From NCBI GenBank assembly GCA_963516675.1, contig CAUQBH010000006.1, positions 62,001 to 126,000 on the forward strand: a DNA stretch of 64,000 nt. The letters are read 5' to 3'. Position 1 is the first letter of the stretch. Each line of letters starts with the position of its first letter. The notes under the pieces were generated by a model that searched no databases, was not told where the DNA came from, and saw nothing but the letters and a program-made list of their open reading frames with translations. Made by a program: the position numbers and the translations under genes. This DNA is from JABCPE02 sp963516675 (GTDB lineage: Bacteria; Bacteroidota; Bacteroidia; Flavobacteriales; Weeksellaceae). Below are positions 15,212-23,336 of the stretch, piece by piece.

Positions 15212-15250
15212 AAAACCCATAAAGCATTCATTTTAAATACTTTATGGGTT
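15212..15250 (-). terminator. tRNA-Arg terminator
   Basis: On the minus strand AACCCATAAAG pairs with CTTTATGGGTT and is followed by a long T-rich tract, directly downstream of the minus-strand tRNA-Arg. Confidence 0.8.
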
Positions 15251-15254
15251 ATGG

Positions 15255-15328
15255 TGAACGCGGAAGGAGTCGAACCCTCAACCTCCAGAGCCGTAATCTG
15301 GCGCTCTATCCAATTGAGCTACGCGTCC
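15255..15328 (-). tRNA. tRNA-Arg (anticodon ACG)
   Basis: A minus-strand 74-nt cloverleaf: acceptor GGACGCG with CGCGTTC and discriminator A, D arm TAGCTCAATTGGATAGAGC, anticodon stem CCAGA/TCTGG with loop TTACGGC and anticodon ACG (inosine at the wobble position after TadA editing), T loop GGGTTCGACTCC. Reads CGN codons. Confidence 0.93.
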
Positions 15329-15343
15329 TGAATTTTAGTTTTG

Positions 15344-15351
15344 CAAATATA
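15344..15351 (-). promoter_or_regulatory. -7 promoter element of tRNA-Arg
   Basis: The minus strand reads TATATTTG 16 nt upstream of the tRNA; this is the same element used for tRNA-Met. Confidence 0.55.
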
Positions 15352-15375
15352 ATACTTTTTTGCTTTCTTTGAACT

Positions 15376-16425
15376 ATGAAATGGAAAAAAATATTATACA
15401 TCACCAGTTTTTTTGTGGCGTTGTCGTGTAAGAAATCTGATAACCAATCAATTAAATCTTGGGAAGTGATTTCTGAAAATGTTCAATATAGCGAGCAGAA
15501 TGACAAATTTTTATTAAAATCTAGAAAATTTGAGTATTCTTTTGAAAAAAAAGAATTGCCTTTTTCCAAAGTGGTTTTGCTTAATAACAGCCTTTTGGGA
15601 TATTTTTTAGAACTTGGGCAGGAAGAAAAAATAGTAGGAATTTCTGGAGTGCAGTATGTTTATTCCAATGAAATTCAGCAACTTATAGAAAAAAATAAAA
15701 TTCAGAATGTAGGTTCTGACCAAAAGTATGATATTGAAAAAATTCTTGAACTAAAACCAGATGTGATTTTCACGAATTACATAGAAACTTTTGAAAATAC
15801 ATATAAAATCCTGCAAGATAATGGGATAAAAATCATTTTTTTAGATGAATATTTAGAGGAGACACCTTTAGATAAAGCAGCTTATTTAAAGCTGTTTGGG
15901 AAACTTTTAGGAGAGGAAAAACGAGCAGAGGAAATCTATGCTAAAATCAAAAATGATTATGAAAGCATAAAACAAAAAGCACAGAAATCGCCCAATAAAC
16001 CGAAAGTTTTGGCTAATGAAATGTATGGAAATCACTGGTATATTGCTGGTGGAAAAACTTTTTCGGCTAATTATCTGAAAGATGCTGGAGCGGACTATAT
16101 TTTTAAGGAAAATCAAGATAAAAAATCAGTGCCGATTAGTTTTGAAGAAGTTTTTGTGAAGTCTAAAAATGCTGAATTTTGGGTGAATGCAGGCAATTAT
16201 AGAACGAAAAAAGAACTTACAGCCATGAATGCTATTTATGAAAAACTAGATGTCTATCAGAAAGGAAAAATTTTTGGGATGAATAAAAGAAGGAGAGGAA
16301 TGGCAAATGATATTTTTGAGAGTGGAGCTGTTCGTGCAGATTTGGTTTTAAGGGATTATGTGAAGATTTTTCACCCAGAAATTTTATCCAAAGATACCTT
16401 GGTCTACATACAGGAAATAAAATAA
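15376..16425 (+). CDS. ABC-transporter substrate-binding lipoprotein, BtuF/FhuD type
   Basis: A 349-residue lipoprotein (lipobox ALSC, Cys18) with a cluster A-III periplasmic binding fold. The family signature is the N-lobe segment with LGYFLELGQEEKIVGISG, then IQNVGSDQKYDIEKILELKPDVIF, a long linking helix and the C-lobe GAVRADLVLRDYVKIFHPE. It binds a metal chelate such as a siderophore, heme or cobalamin for an inner-membrane ABC permease; the ligand cannot be told from the sequence. No permease or ATPase is adjacent, so the partner genes lie elsewhere. The following genes on the same strand are a DD-peptidase and a histidine kinase, 36 nt and more away. Confidence 0.85.
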   Translation: MKWKKILYITSFFVALSCKKSDNQSIKSWEVISENVQYSEQNDKFLLKSRKFEYSFEKKELPFSKVVLLNNSLLGYFLELGQEEKIVGISGVQYVYSNEIQQLIEKNKIQNVGSDQKYDIEKILELKPDVIFTNYIETFENTYKILQDNGIKIIFLDEYLEETPLDKAAYLKLFGKLLGEEKRAEEIYAKIKNDYESIKQKAQKSPNKPKVLANEMYGNHWYIAGGKTFSANYLKDAGADYIFKENQDKKSVPISFEEVFVKSKNAEFWVNAGNYRTKKELTAMNAIYEKLDVYQKGKIFGMNKRRRGMANDIFESGAVRADLVLRDYVKIFHPEILSKDTLVYIQEIK

Positions 16426-16461
16426 TCACCATCAGCGTTTAAAATATAATAAAATTTTAAG

Positions 16462-17862
16462 ATGAAAAATAGTTTTTGCTTTTTATTAGTATTGTTTTTT
16501 CAGAGTTTTTTTTCTCAAGATATTTCTAAAAAACTAGATCAAGCGACCAAAAGTTTCTTGAATGAACCAGAGATGTATTCAGCGAATCTTTCTTTCTATG
16601 TAGCCGATGAACAGGGGAATTTTATTTACGAATATCAAGGAAATAAAGGACTTTCCACAGCGAGCACACAGAAGGTTTTTACGGCGATGGCGGCTTTGGA
16701 GATGCTTGGAAAAGATTTCCGATACACCACCAAAGTATCTTATACAGGGAATATAGAGGAAGGCAGGCTGTCAGGAGATTTGATAGTAAGCTCCAATGGT
16801 GACCCTACACTTGGCAGCTGGCGATATACAGGCTATAAACCTGAGGATTTTCAAAATAAAGTAATACAGACCATTAAATCATTGGGAATCTATAAGATAG
16901 GAGGAAATTTGATAATAGATGACAGCTATTTTGATATTCAGACTATCCCTGGGGGCTGGCCTTGGAATGATATAGGAAATTATTACGGAGCGGGAGTCTG
17001 GGGAGTGAACTGGCGTGAAAATCAGTTTGATATGCATATAAGTGGAGGCGCTAATGCAGGGGCTTCTACATCTTTCAAGAAAATTGTAAATCTTCCAGAG
17101 CAGGTAAAATGGGTGAACGAAACCCAGACAGCAGGGAAGGAAACAGGGGATAGGAGCATCATCTACACGGCGCCGTATTCGGAGGTAGCCTATATCAATG
17201 GAACTCTTCCTAGTGGAAAGACGACCGTAGTTTCTGGTTCTGTCCCAAATCCACCTATGCAGCTTGGTTTAGAAATGTATAATTGGCTGTCAAACAATGA
17301 TATAGAGCTTAAAGGAAAAGTGACTTCTGCTTCACAGCTTTTGATAGAAGGGAAGGAATATGCGCCTTTAAAGGGGAAAGAAATTTTGGTGCATCATTCT
17401 CCTACAATGGACAAAATAGTCTATTGGTTCATGAGAAAAAGTGTGAATTTGTATGGAGAAATCCTTGTAAAAACTTTTGGAAAGGTAAAAAATAATAATT
17501 CTTCCTTTTCAAATGGTGTGAAAATTCTAAAAGATTTTTGGAAAAGTAAAGGAATCCAGGCACCGATGATAAATTTCGCTGACGGAAGCGGGCTTTCGCC
17601 ACAGAACTATGCCTCTGCAAGAGCGGAAGTTCAGGCTCTGATTTGGGGTAAAAAACAAAGTTGGTTCCCTATATTTGAAGAATCTATGCCTCTGTATAAC
17701 GGCATGAAAATGAAGAGCGGAACGATAAAAGATGCCAAAGCCTATGCAGGATATCACACATCGAAAGAGGGAAAAAAGTATGTCTTTGCGGTGATAGTGA
17801 ATAACTACTATGGGAGTAATGTAAATGCGAAATTGTTTAAACTTTTAGATATATTGAAATAA
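16462..17862 (+). CDS. dacB: D-alanyl-D-alanine carboxypeptidase/endopeptidase, PBP4 (DacB) type
   Basis: A 466-residue S13-family penicillin-binding protein exported by a signal peptide (MKNSFCFLLVLFFQSFFSQ). It removes the terminal D-Ala or cleaves cross-links of peptidoglycan in the periplasm. The three active-site motifs are all present: SxxK is Ser68-Thr-Gln-Lys71 (TASTQKVF), SxN is in RKSVNLYGEIL, and the KTG-type motif is KSGT in MKMKSGTIKD. The long insert between SxxK and SxN typical of PBP4 is there. The next gene, a histidine kinase, begins 3 nt later, so they are cotranscribed. Confidence in the gene symbol is moderate. Confidence 0.9.
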   Translation: MKNSFCFLLVLFFQSFFSQDISKKLDQATKSFLNEPEMYSANLSFYVADEQGNFIYEYQGNKGLSTASTQKVFTAMAALEMLGKDFRYTTKVSYTGNIEEGRLSGDLIVSSNGDPTLGSWRYTGYKPEDFQNKVIQTIKSLGIYKIGGNLIIDDSYFDIQTIPGGWPWNDIGNYYGAGVWGVNWRENQFDMHISGGANAGASTSFKKIVNLPEQVKWVNETQTAGKETGDRSIIYTAPYSEVAYINGTLPSGKTTVVSGSVPNPPMQLGLEMYNWLSNNDIELKGKVTSASQLLIEGKEYAPLKGKEILVHHSPTMDKIVYWFMRKSVNLYGEILVKTFGKVKNNNSSFSNGVKILKDFWKSKGIQAPMINFADGSGLSPQNYASARAEVQALIWGKKQSWFPIFEESMPLYNGMKMKSGTIKDAKAYAGYHTSKEGKKYVFAVIVNNYYGSNVNAKLFKLLDILK

Positions 17863-17864
17863 AA

Positions 17865-19031
17865 ATGAGGTATCTTACTTCATCATTTGTCCGTTGGCTT
17901 ATATTTTTGTTTCTCACTCTCGCAGTGGTGGTTTTGGCTGCATCTTCTACAATGCTGGTAGACAGGCTGAAAAAACAGGAAATCCAGAGAATAGAGGTCA
18001 TCGCGACGGCTATGAAATTCATGCAGGATGAGCATATCAACGACCCTGAAACGCTGGAGCTTATTTTGGCAGTTTTAAAGGATAATAACTCTATTCCCAT
18101 CATTCTGACAGATGAAAATTATGAGCCTATTTTGGCAGAGGGAACTTATAGAAATATTCCAAATGAAATCGTGGAAGATCCTAAAAAACTCAATGCTTTG
18201 ATTCAGAAAATGGGAAGAACCTACAAGCCTTTCCTTATTACAATGCCCGATGGCAAGAATCAGTATGTGTTTTATTCAAACTCCCTATTTTTGGATAGAT
18301 TGGACTATTATCCTGTAATTTTAGCAGGTTTGATAGGCGGGTATTTGTTGGTTTGTTTTTGGTTTTTTAGAACGATAAAACGAACGGATGAAAACTATCT
18401 CTGGGCAGGGCTGGCAAAGGAAACTGCGCATCAGATAGGAACGCCTCTTTCTTCTATGATCGGCTGGGTGGAAATTTTGAAAATGGAAAATGCTGATAAC
18501 GAAGGTGTTTTGGAAATAGAAAAAGATGTCAAACGGCTGATGGTAATTTCTGAAAGATTTTCTAAAATAGGGTCTGTCCCAGAGCTGAACGACCTCAATT
18601 TATCAGAAACGATTCAAACGAATTTTGATTATTTAAAAACGAGAATTTCGAGCCAAGTAGATTTTGTGCTGTACCTTCCAGAGCGGGAAGTTCTCATTCC
18701 GCACAGCAGGATTTTGATGAGCTGGGTGATAGAAAATTTAGTGAAAAATGCCGTAGATGCTATGAAAGGCAAAGGGCGACTGGTGATTTCGCTGGTGGAG
18801 AAAGATAATCAGATATTTATAGAATTCAAGGATAATGGCTGCGGTATGACAAATTCTCAAATCAGAAAAGTCTTTAACCCAGGGTTTTCAACCAAGAAAA
18901 GAGGCTGGGGGCTGGGGCTTTCTCTGGCGAAGAGGGTGATTAATGAATACCATGGCGGAGACCTGCGCATAGTTTCTTCCGAAGTAGGGAAAGGAACGAC
19001 ATTTAGAATTAATTTATTAAATAATAAATAA
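17865..19031 (+). CDS. Sensor histidine kinase without a neighbouring response regulator
   Basis: A 388-residue inner-membrane kinase with a first membrane helix (about residues 10-30), a periplasmic sensing domain (about 35-145) and a second helix (about 150-168). The phospho-acceptor is His189 in ETAHQIGTPLSS, followed by HATPase_c motifs: N-box NLVKNAVDAM, G1 DNGCGM and G2 GLGLSLAKRV. It starts right after the DD-peptidase gene, which suggests that it reports on peptidoglycan or envelope state. No response regulator is in the window, so it is an orphan by position. Its cognate regulator is unknown. Confidence 0.9.
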   Translation: MRYLTSSFVRWLIFLFLTLAVVVLAASSTMLVDRLKKQEIQRIEVIATAMKFMQDEHINDPETLELILAVLKDNNSIPIILTDENYEPILAEGTYRNIPNEIVEDPKKLNALIQKMGRTYKPFLITMPDGKNQYVFYSNSLFLDRLDYYPVILAGLIGGYLLVCFWFFRTIKRTDENYLWAGLAKETAHQIGTPLSSMIGWVEILKMENADNEGVLEIEKDVKRLMVISERFSKIGSVPELNDLNLSETIQTNFDYLKTRISSQVDFVLYLPEREVLIPHSRILMSWVIENLVKNAVDAMKGKGRLVISLVEKDNQIFIEFKDNGCGMTNSQIRKVFNPGFSTKKRGWGLGLSLAKRVINEYHGGDLRIVSSEVGKGTTFRINLLNNK

Positions 19032-19042
19032 AATGAAATGAA

Positions 19043-20134
19043 ATGAAATCAAATTTGAATACAGAACTTTTTTTGGCCTTTGAACGCTATTTTATTGAAA
19101 ATGATGAAGTTATCTCATTGGATAAATCATCAGAATTTACAGATGTCATTGCAGGAATAGGTTTTCTTCCGCAAGATATGTCTGAAAATTCAGATTTTAA
19201 GAAAAAAATATTAAAAAAATATGGTTTTTCTTCAGCGACAGCTTTGGCAGAGGATTTTAGGAAGCGAGTTCTAAATTTTGATGAACCTATTCCGGAAAAT
19301 TTCGAAAAAGATGGAATAGGGTATGTTTATACGGTTATTTCTGGGTATGATACTTTTTATAACCGTATGTATATGTTTGGAATTCATTGTTTTAATGGTG
19401 ATTTTAATGTCACTTATTATGATTTAGACAATGATGCAGGGACTGGGGATTATTATGAAGAGCATGAGCTTTATTCACAGGCGAAAGGCTACCGATGGCT
19501 GGATCCAGAGAGCGATTACTATGAGGATGTTTTGGCGTGGGAAGCACTGAATAAATTGGCGACGGATATTTATTTTCATTTGGAGGATAAATTAGATGTG
19601 AAAATTGATATAAAGCCAATTCCAGAGGAAGAAAAAGTAGTGCCAACGCAGGAGCATTTGGCGAAATTTCTAGCTTTTTGTGGAGTGGAGCAGGATGTAA
19701 TAGATGGAAACAAAGAAAGATTATTAAAGGCTTTAGAGGAATACACACCTGATGAATACGGGGATATATCAGAAGCCATGGCTGAAATGATGGAATATTC
19801 TCATAAAATTCAAAGGGCAGAACCTGTGATAGAAATTATAAGAGAATATGGTGTCTGCCGCTCTTCTGACTGGAAATTTTATGCTGAAGAACTAGAAGAA
19901 TATATTTTGGATTTAGCTGATTTTTCTGACTGGAAATGGGAATATCCCGCAGATACTTATAGTGCAGATCTGTTCCCGTATATGAGAAAACAGCTTTCCC
20001 TATACCATCTTTGGCTGTGTCATCTTGATGAAGGAGCAGATGCGTATTTGTTCCTGCTGTTTTCAGAAAAAGATATGCCAGAAATTATGAAACTGGCAAG
20101 AATACTAGACTTACCGCTAAAAGCGTATTTTTAA
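19043..20134 (+). CDS. Acidic protein of unknown function
   Basis: A 363-residue soluble, very acidic protein (many Glu and Asp, few signals) with no signal peptide. A Phe-rich N-terminal part (FAFERYFIENDEVISL), a middle with GYRWLDPESDYYEDVLAWE, and a C-terminal part (LSLYHLWLCHLDEGADAYL) resembling small bacterial domains such as DUF6630, though the match is weak. It follows the histidine kinase by 11 nt and precedes a hairpin at 20160. No catalytic motif is clear. The gene context suggests a possible link to envelope sensing, but that is only positional. Confidence 0.6.
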   Translation: MKSNLNTELFLAFERYFIENDEVISLDKSSEFTDVIAGIGFLPQDMSENSDFKKKILKKYGFSSATALAEDFRKRVLNFDEPIPENFEKDGIGYVYTVISGYDTFYNRMYMFGIHCFNGDFNVTYYDLDNDAGTGDYYEEHELYSQAKGYRWLDPESDYYEDVLAWEALNKLATDIYFHLEDKLDVKIDIKPIPEEEKVVPTQEHLAKFLAFCGVEQDVIDGNKERLLKALEEYTPDEYGDISEAMAEMMEYSHKIQRAEPVIEIIREYGVCRSSDWKFYAEELEEYILDLADFSDWKWEYPADTYSADLFPYMRKQLSLYHLWLCHLDEGADAYLFLLFSEKDMPEIMKLARILDLPLKAYF

Positions 20135-20159
20135 ATAAAGAAAATAGAAATAAATTAAC

Positions 20160-20197
20160 TTCGGGAAATTGGATTTTTTATCCTTTCCCGAATTCTT
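20160..20197 (+). terminator. Possible terminator between convergent genes
   Basis: TTCGGGAAA pairs with TTTCCCGAA and inner GGAT with ATCC, then TTCTTTTT. It overlaps the 3' end of the minus-strand DUF3109 gene and would end plus-strand transcription. Confidence 0.5.
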
Positions 20198-20762
20198 TTT
20201 CCCATTCTTCTGCCGCTTCTGACAGGGTTTGGTAGAACTCCTCTCCGTATTTTCGGATAAGTGGCTTTTTTAGGAATTGATAGACTTTAACGCCCAATTC
20301 TTTTCCCAGAGTGCAGGCATCAGAGCAGATATCCCATTCATGGTAGTTAATCGCAGAAAAATTAGAATATTCCGTAATACGAATAGGGTAGAGGTGGCAG
20401 GAAATAGGCTTCTGCCAGTCGATAACGCCGTCTTCATAGGCTTTTTCTATGGCACATTTGGTGTAGCCTTTTTCATCAAAAATCACATAGGCGCATTCTG
20501 CATTATTCACCAAAGGAGTAACCAAATCTCCTTCAAAATCAAGAGTATAAGTGCCTTGTTCCTCGATGGCTTGGATTCCTTCTGGACGGAGATAAGGCTT
20601 TATTTTAGGGTAAATCTCATCTAATATTTTGGTTTCATCTTCATCGATAGGAGCACCTGCATCGCCTTCCACACAGCAGATTCCCTTACATTTAGCAAGG
20701 TTGCACACGAATTCTTCAGAAAATAAATCCTCAGAAATTAGTTTATCATCTATTTGAATCAT
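20178..20762 (-). CDS. DUF3109 family Cys-rich protein
   Basis: A 194-residue cytoplasmic protein with many conserved cysteines: Cys20, Cys25, Cys29 and Cys30 in FVCNLAKCKGICC, then AECAYVIF, TKCAIEKAY, ISCHLYPIR and DICSDAC. This layout matches DUF3109, related to YkgJ-type cluster-binding proteins that hold Zn or Fe-S. The role is unknown. It overlaps the next gene upstream (20759) by four bases and so is translationally coupled with that membrane protein. The 20178 stop is inside the hairpin described above. Confidence 0.85.
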   Translation of the reverse strand: MIQIDDKLISEDLFSEEFVCNLAKCKGICCVEGDAGAPIDEDETKILDEIYPKIKPYLRPEGIQAIEEQGTYTLDFEGDLVTPLVNNAECAYVIFDEKGYTKCAIEKAYEDGVIDWQKPISCHLYPIRITEYSNFSAINYHEWDICSDACTLGKELGVKVYQFLKKPLIRKYGEEFYQTLSEAAEEWEKEFGKG

Positions 20763-21667
20763 ATTAAATCAATAAAATTAGGGTTAAATTTGTCTAAAAG
20801 ACAAGAAATTATAATAATCCAAAGTCCCAGTTCCTGAAACCAAGGGTATTTTATAAACCTTAAAAATCGGCTCAAGATAATGCTGATAGGGAATATAACC
20901 AGCAGCAGATATTCTCTGTGAGAGCCCATATAAAAGATTAAAATCAGGATTTGAACCAATAAGAAAGACAACAGGAAAGCGTATTTAAACTTACTAGTCG
21001 GGCTTTTTTTATTCAAATTCATAAAATGATCTCCCACAGCCAAAATACACATTACTAAAATGGGAATTAAGCTATAAAAAGAGGAGAAATCCGTAATTAC
21101 TTCGTTGGAAATCAGCGGAATATAGTCTTCTGTAAGTACATCTATTTCAATAACATACATCAAGCATAAATATCCAGAAATTACCATAAGACATCCCAAA
21201 ATAAGCTGGAAAATATTTAGAAATATTTTGTCTGATTTGGTGATGATATGGATAATTACGAAAATAAAAAGCGTCCAAGTTGTCGGCAAGAAAATATAAC
21301 TGACAGCCAGAATGCTACCGACCAAAAGGAAAGAATCGCTTCTGATTTTATCATTTTCGCTGGTGAAGAAAAATAATAAAATAGAACTTGTAAATAGCGC
21401 CATAGAAATCCCTATATCTAGATTTCCATCATAAAATGAAAAAATAAAAATAGAATACAGAAATAGAGGCAGGTGGGTCTTTTTATTTAGTGAAATTTTA
21501 TTAAACAAAACATAGCCCATAGCCAGTCCTACAAAGGCTATAAAGGTGGAAAAAATGTTAGAAAATTTAACTTCTAAATCGTTTGAAACTAAAATAAAAA
21601 GTAATAAAGCTCCTATGTAAGTAGGAACTGAAAATAAATTGGTTCTCTTTGATAACAAACGAAACAT
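20759..21667 (-). CDS. Multi-pass membrane protein, DUF6427-like
   Basis: A 302-residue protein with about eight hydrophobic segments, so an integral inner-membrane protein. It resembles the Flavobacteriia membrane family DUF6427 from the start (LLSKRTNLFSVPTYIGALLL) and the spacing of its hydrophobic stretches. There is no catalytic motif. It is 6 nt downstream of the mannose-1-phosphate guanylyltransferase gene and overlaps DUF3109 by 4 bp, so a block of three genes is probably one transcript. It might belong to a polysaccharide or envelope function, which is inference from the neighbour alone. Confidence 0.65.
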   Translation of the reverse strand: MFRLLSKRTNLFSVPTYIGALLLFILVSNDLEVKFSNIFSTFIAFVGLAMGYVLFNKISLNKKTHLPLFLYSIFIFSFYDGNLDIGISMALFTSSILLFFFTSENDKIRSDSFLLVGSILAVSYIFLPTTWTLFIFVIIHIITKSDKIFLNIFQLILGCLMVISGYLCLMYVIEIDVLTEDYIPLISNEVITDFSSFYSLIPILVMCILAVGDHFMNLNKKSPTSKFKYAFLLSFLLVQILILIFYMGSHREYLLLVIFPISIILSRFLRFIKYPWFQELGLWIIIISCLLDKFNPNFIDLI

Positions 21668-21672
21668 TTCTT

Positions 21673-22734
21673 CTATTTTTTGCTTTCTAAATCAGCCACA
21701 TATTCTTTGATAAGCTGGTCATTGCTTCTTGGGCAGATGAGCAGAGCCTCCTCCGTATCTATCACTATATAGTCTGTAAGTCCATCGACCACAGCAGTTT
21801 TTTCAGGGTTTTTGAGTCTGATAATATTTCCTTTTGCGTTATAAACATTGCAGTTGTAAGATATGGTGTTGTTATTTTCATCTCGCTGAGCATTTTCAAA
21901 AACAGAAGTCCAAGTTCCCAAATCAGACCAGCCCAAGTCAGCAGGAATCACATAGACATTATCGGCCTTTTCTAAAATTCCGTTGTCTATGGATATTTTC
22001 TCTACATTAGGATAAATTTCCTCTATGTATGGAGCTTCTTTTTCGGTGTTATATACCTCTGTTTTGAACTGTTCTGCCATTTTTGGAAGATAGTTTTCAA
22101 AGGCTTTTTGGATAGATTTCACATTCCAGATGAAAATCCCAGCATTCCAGAGATATTTTTTCGTTGCTAAAAAATTTTCTGCCGTTTCTAAATTAGGTTT
22201 TTCAGTGAAAGTTTTTACTTTGCATATTTCAGCAGATTTTTCATCCGAAAACTGAATGTAGCCATAGCCTGTATCAGGGCGTGTAGGCTGTATCCCGAGT
22301 GTGATGAGATAGTCATTTTGGCTCGCTTTTTCGAAAGCAAATTCTATCTTTTCACAAAAAGTTTTTTCTTTTAAAATCAAATGGTCTGCGGGCAGTACAA
22401 CGATATTAGCATTTGGGTTTATTTTTGCTATTTTGTTGGTTATGTAGATGTTACACGCCGCAGTATTTCTCATCATAGGTTCTCCGATGATGTTTTTCTT
22501 GTCAAGTTCAGGAATTTGAGCTGATGTCAGTTCTAAATATTCCTTATTGGTTACCACAAAAATATTTTCCACAGGAACAATCTGCTTTATCCGCTCAAAG
22601 GTCTGCTGTATCATGGTCTTTCCTGTTCCCAGAATATCATGGAACTGTTTAGGAAATTTAGCCGTACTCATAGGCCAAAAACGGCTTCCGATGCCGCCTG
22701 CCATTATCACACAATAGTTATTATTTGGGTTCAT
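21673..22734 (-). CDS. manC: Mannose-1-phosphate guanylyltransferase
   Basis: A 353-residue nucleotidyltransferase that makes GDP-mannose from GTP and mannose-1-phosphate for surface glycans. The N-terminal signature MAGGIGSRFWPMSTAKFPKQF (residues 11-31; GGxGxRxxPxxxxxxPK) is complete, followed by NTAACNIYI, PADHLI, TRPDTGYGYI, VKTFTEKPN, LWNAGIFIW and SDLGTWTSV. It lacks the C-terminal isomerase domain of bifunctional ManC, so it is a monofunctional enzyme. It is 10 nt downstream of the SprT-like gene and is followed by a membrane protein. Confidence 0.92.
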   Translation of the reverse strand: MNPNNNYCVIMAGGIGSRFWPMSTAKFPKQFHDILGTGKTMIQQTFERIKQIVPVENIFVVTNKEYLELTSAQIPELDKKNIIGEPMMRNTAACNIYITNKIAKINPNANIVVLPADHLILKEKTFCEKIEFAFEKASQNDYLITLGIQPTRPDTGYGYIQFSDEKSAEICKVKTFTEKPNLETAENFLATKKYLWNAGIFIWNVKSIQKAFENYLPKMAEQFKTEVYNTEKEAPYIEEIYPNVEKISIDNGILEKADNVYVIPADLGWSDLGTWTSVFENAQRDENNNTISYNCNVYNAKGNIIRLKNPEKTAVVDGLTDYIVIDTEEALLICPRSNDQLIKEYVADLESKK

Positions 22735-22744
22735 TTTCTTTCGT

Positions 22745-23329
22745 TTATTTTGTTCGCTCCACTCTTGCGCAGGATTTGAATAAATACATTCTTCCTGTAT
22801 TGAGATTTTTGCAAAGGTAACGCTTTTTCTTCTTTTCTTCTATCTGGTAAATATCCGTTTGATAAATAAATTTTTCTCCAATGGGCAAATCCTCCACATA
22901 GGCTTTATTATCAGAGTGTTCGCTGTCAAAATATTTTACCAGCTCTGGGCTGGACATGAAATTGGCTTTCGGATTTTTAGCAAAATTTAAAATCAAAGGT
23001 CTCAGCTCTTCGGAATAAATTGAGAGACTTTCCAAAAGCATTTTCTGAAAGGTCATCTTCCATTCTTTTCCATGTGGAAGAATATTTTTCTTTTCATGAA
23101 AAGCCACTAAATGGGCGATTTCATGCGTAAAGACAAAGAAAAAAAGCTCTGGTTCCAGCGTTCCATTGATGGTTATTTGGTGGGAGTTATTAGGCATTGA
23201 TTTATAATCTCCTAACTTGCTGTGCCTGTTTTTTGTAACTTTGATATGGCACATATGCCCTTCCAGCCATTTTTTTAGGTAGGGCATGCTGTTTGGAGGC
23301 AAAAATCTTTCTAATAACTCGGTAGACAT
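22745..23329 (-). CDS. SprT-like zinc metallopeptidase-fold protein
   Basis: A 194-residue protein of the SprT/Spartan-like family. The active-site HExxH is His69-Glu70-Ile-Ala-His73 (FTHEIAHLVAFHE) with a further His about 13 residues later (LPHGKEW). The Cys near the C-terminus (RYLCKNLNTG and FKSCARVERT) could bind zinc. It is on the same strand as topoisomerase IV ParC, 7 nt away, which suggests a role with DNA or DNA-protein cross-links, but family members' functions vary. Starts at ATG, no signal peptide, so cytoplasmic. Confidence 0.85.
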   Translation of the reverse strand: MSTELLERFLPPNSMPYLKKWLEGHMCHIKVTKNRHSKLGDYKSMPNNSHQITINGTLEPELFFFVFTHEIAHLVAFHEKKNILPHGKEWKMTFQKMLLESLSIYSEELRPLILNFAKNPKANFMSSPELVKYFDSEHSDNKAYVEDLPIGEKFIYQTDIYQIEEKKKKRYLCKNLNTGRMYLFKSCARVERTK

Positions 23330-23336
23330 CTCAAAA

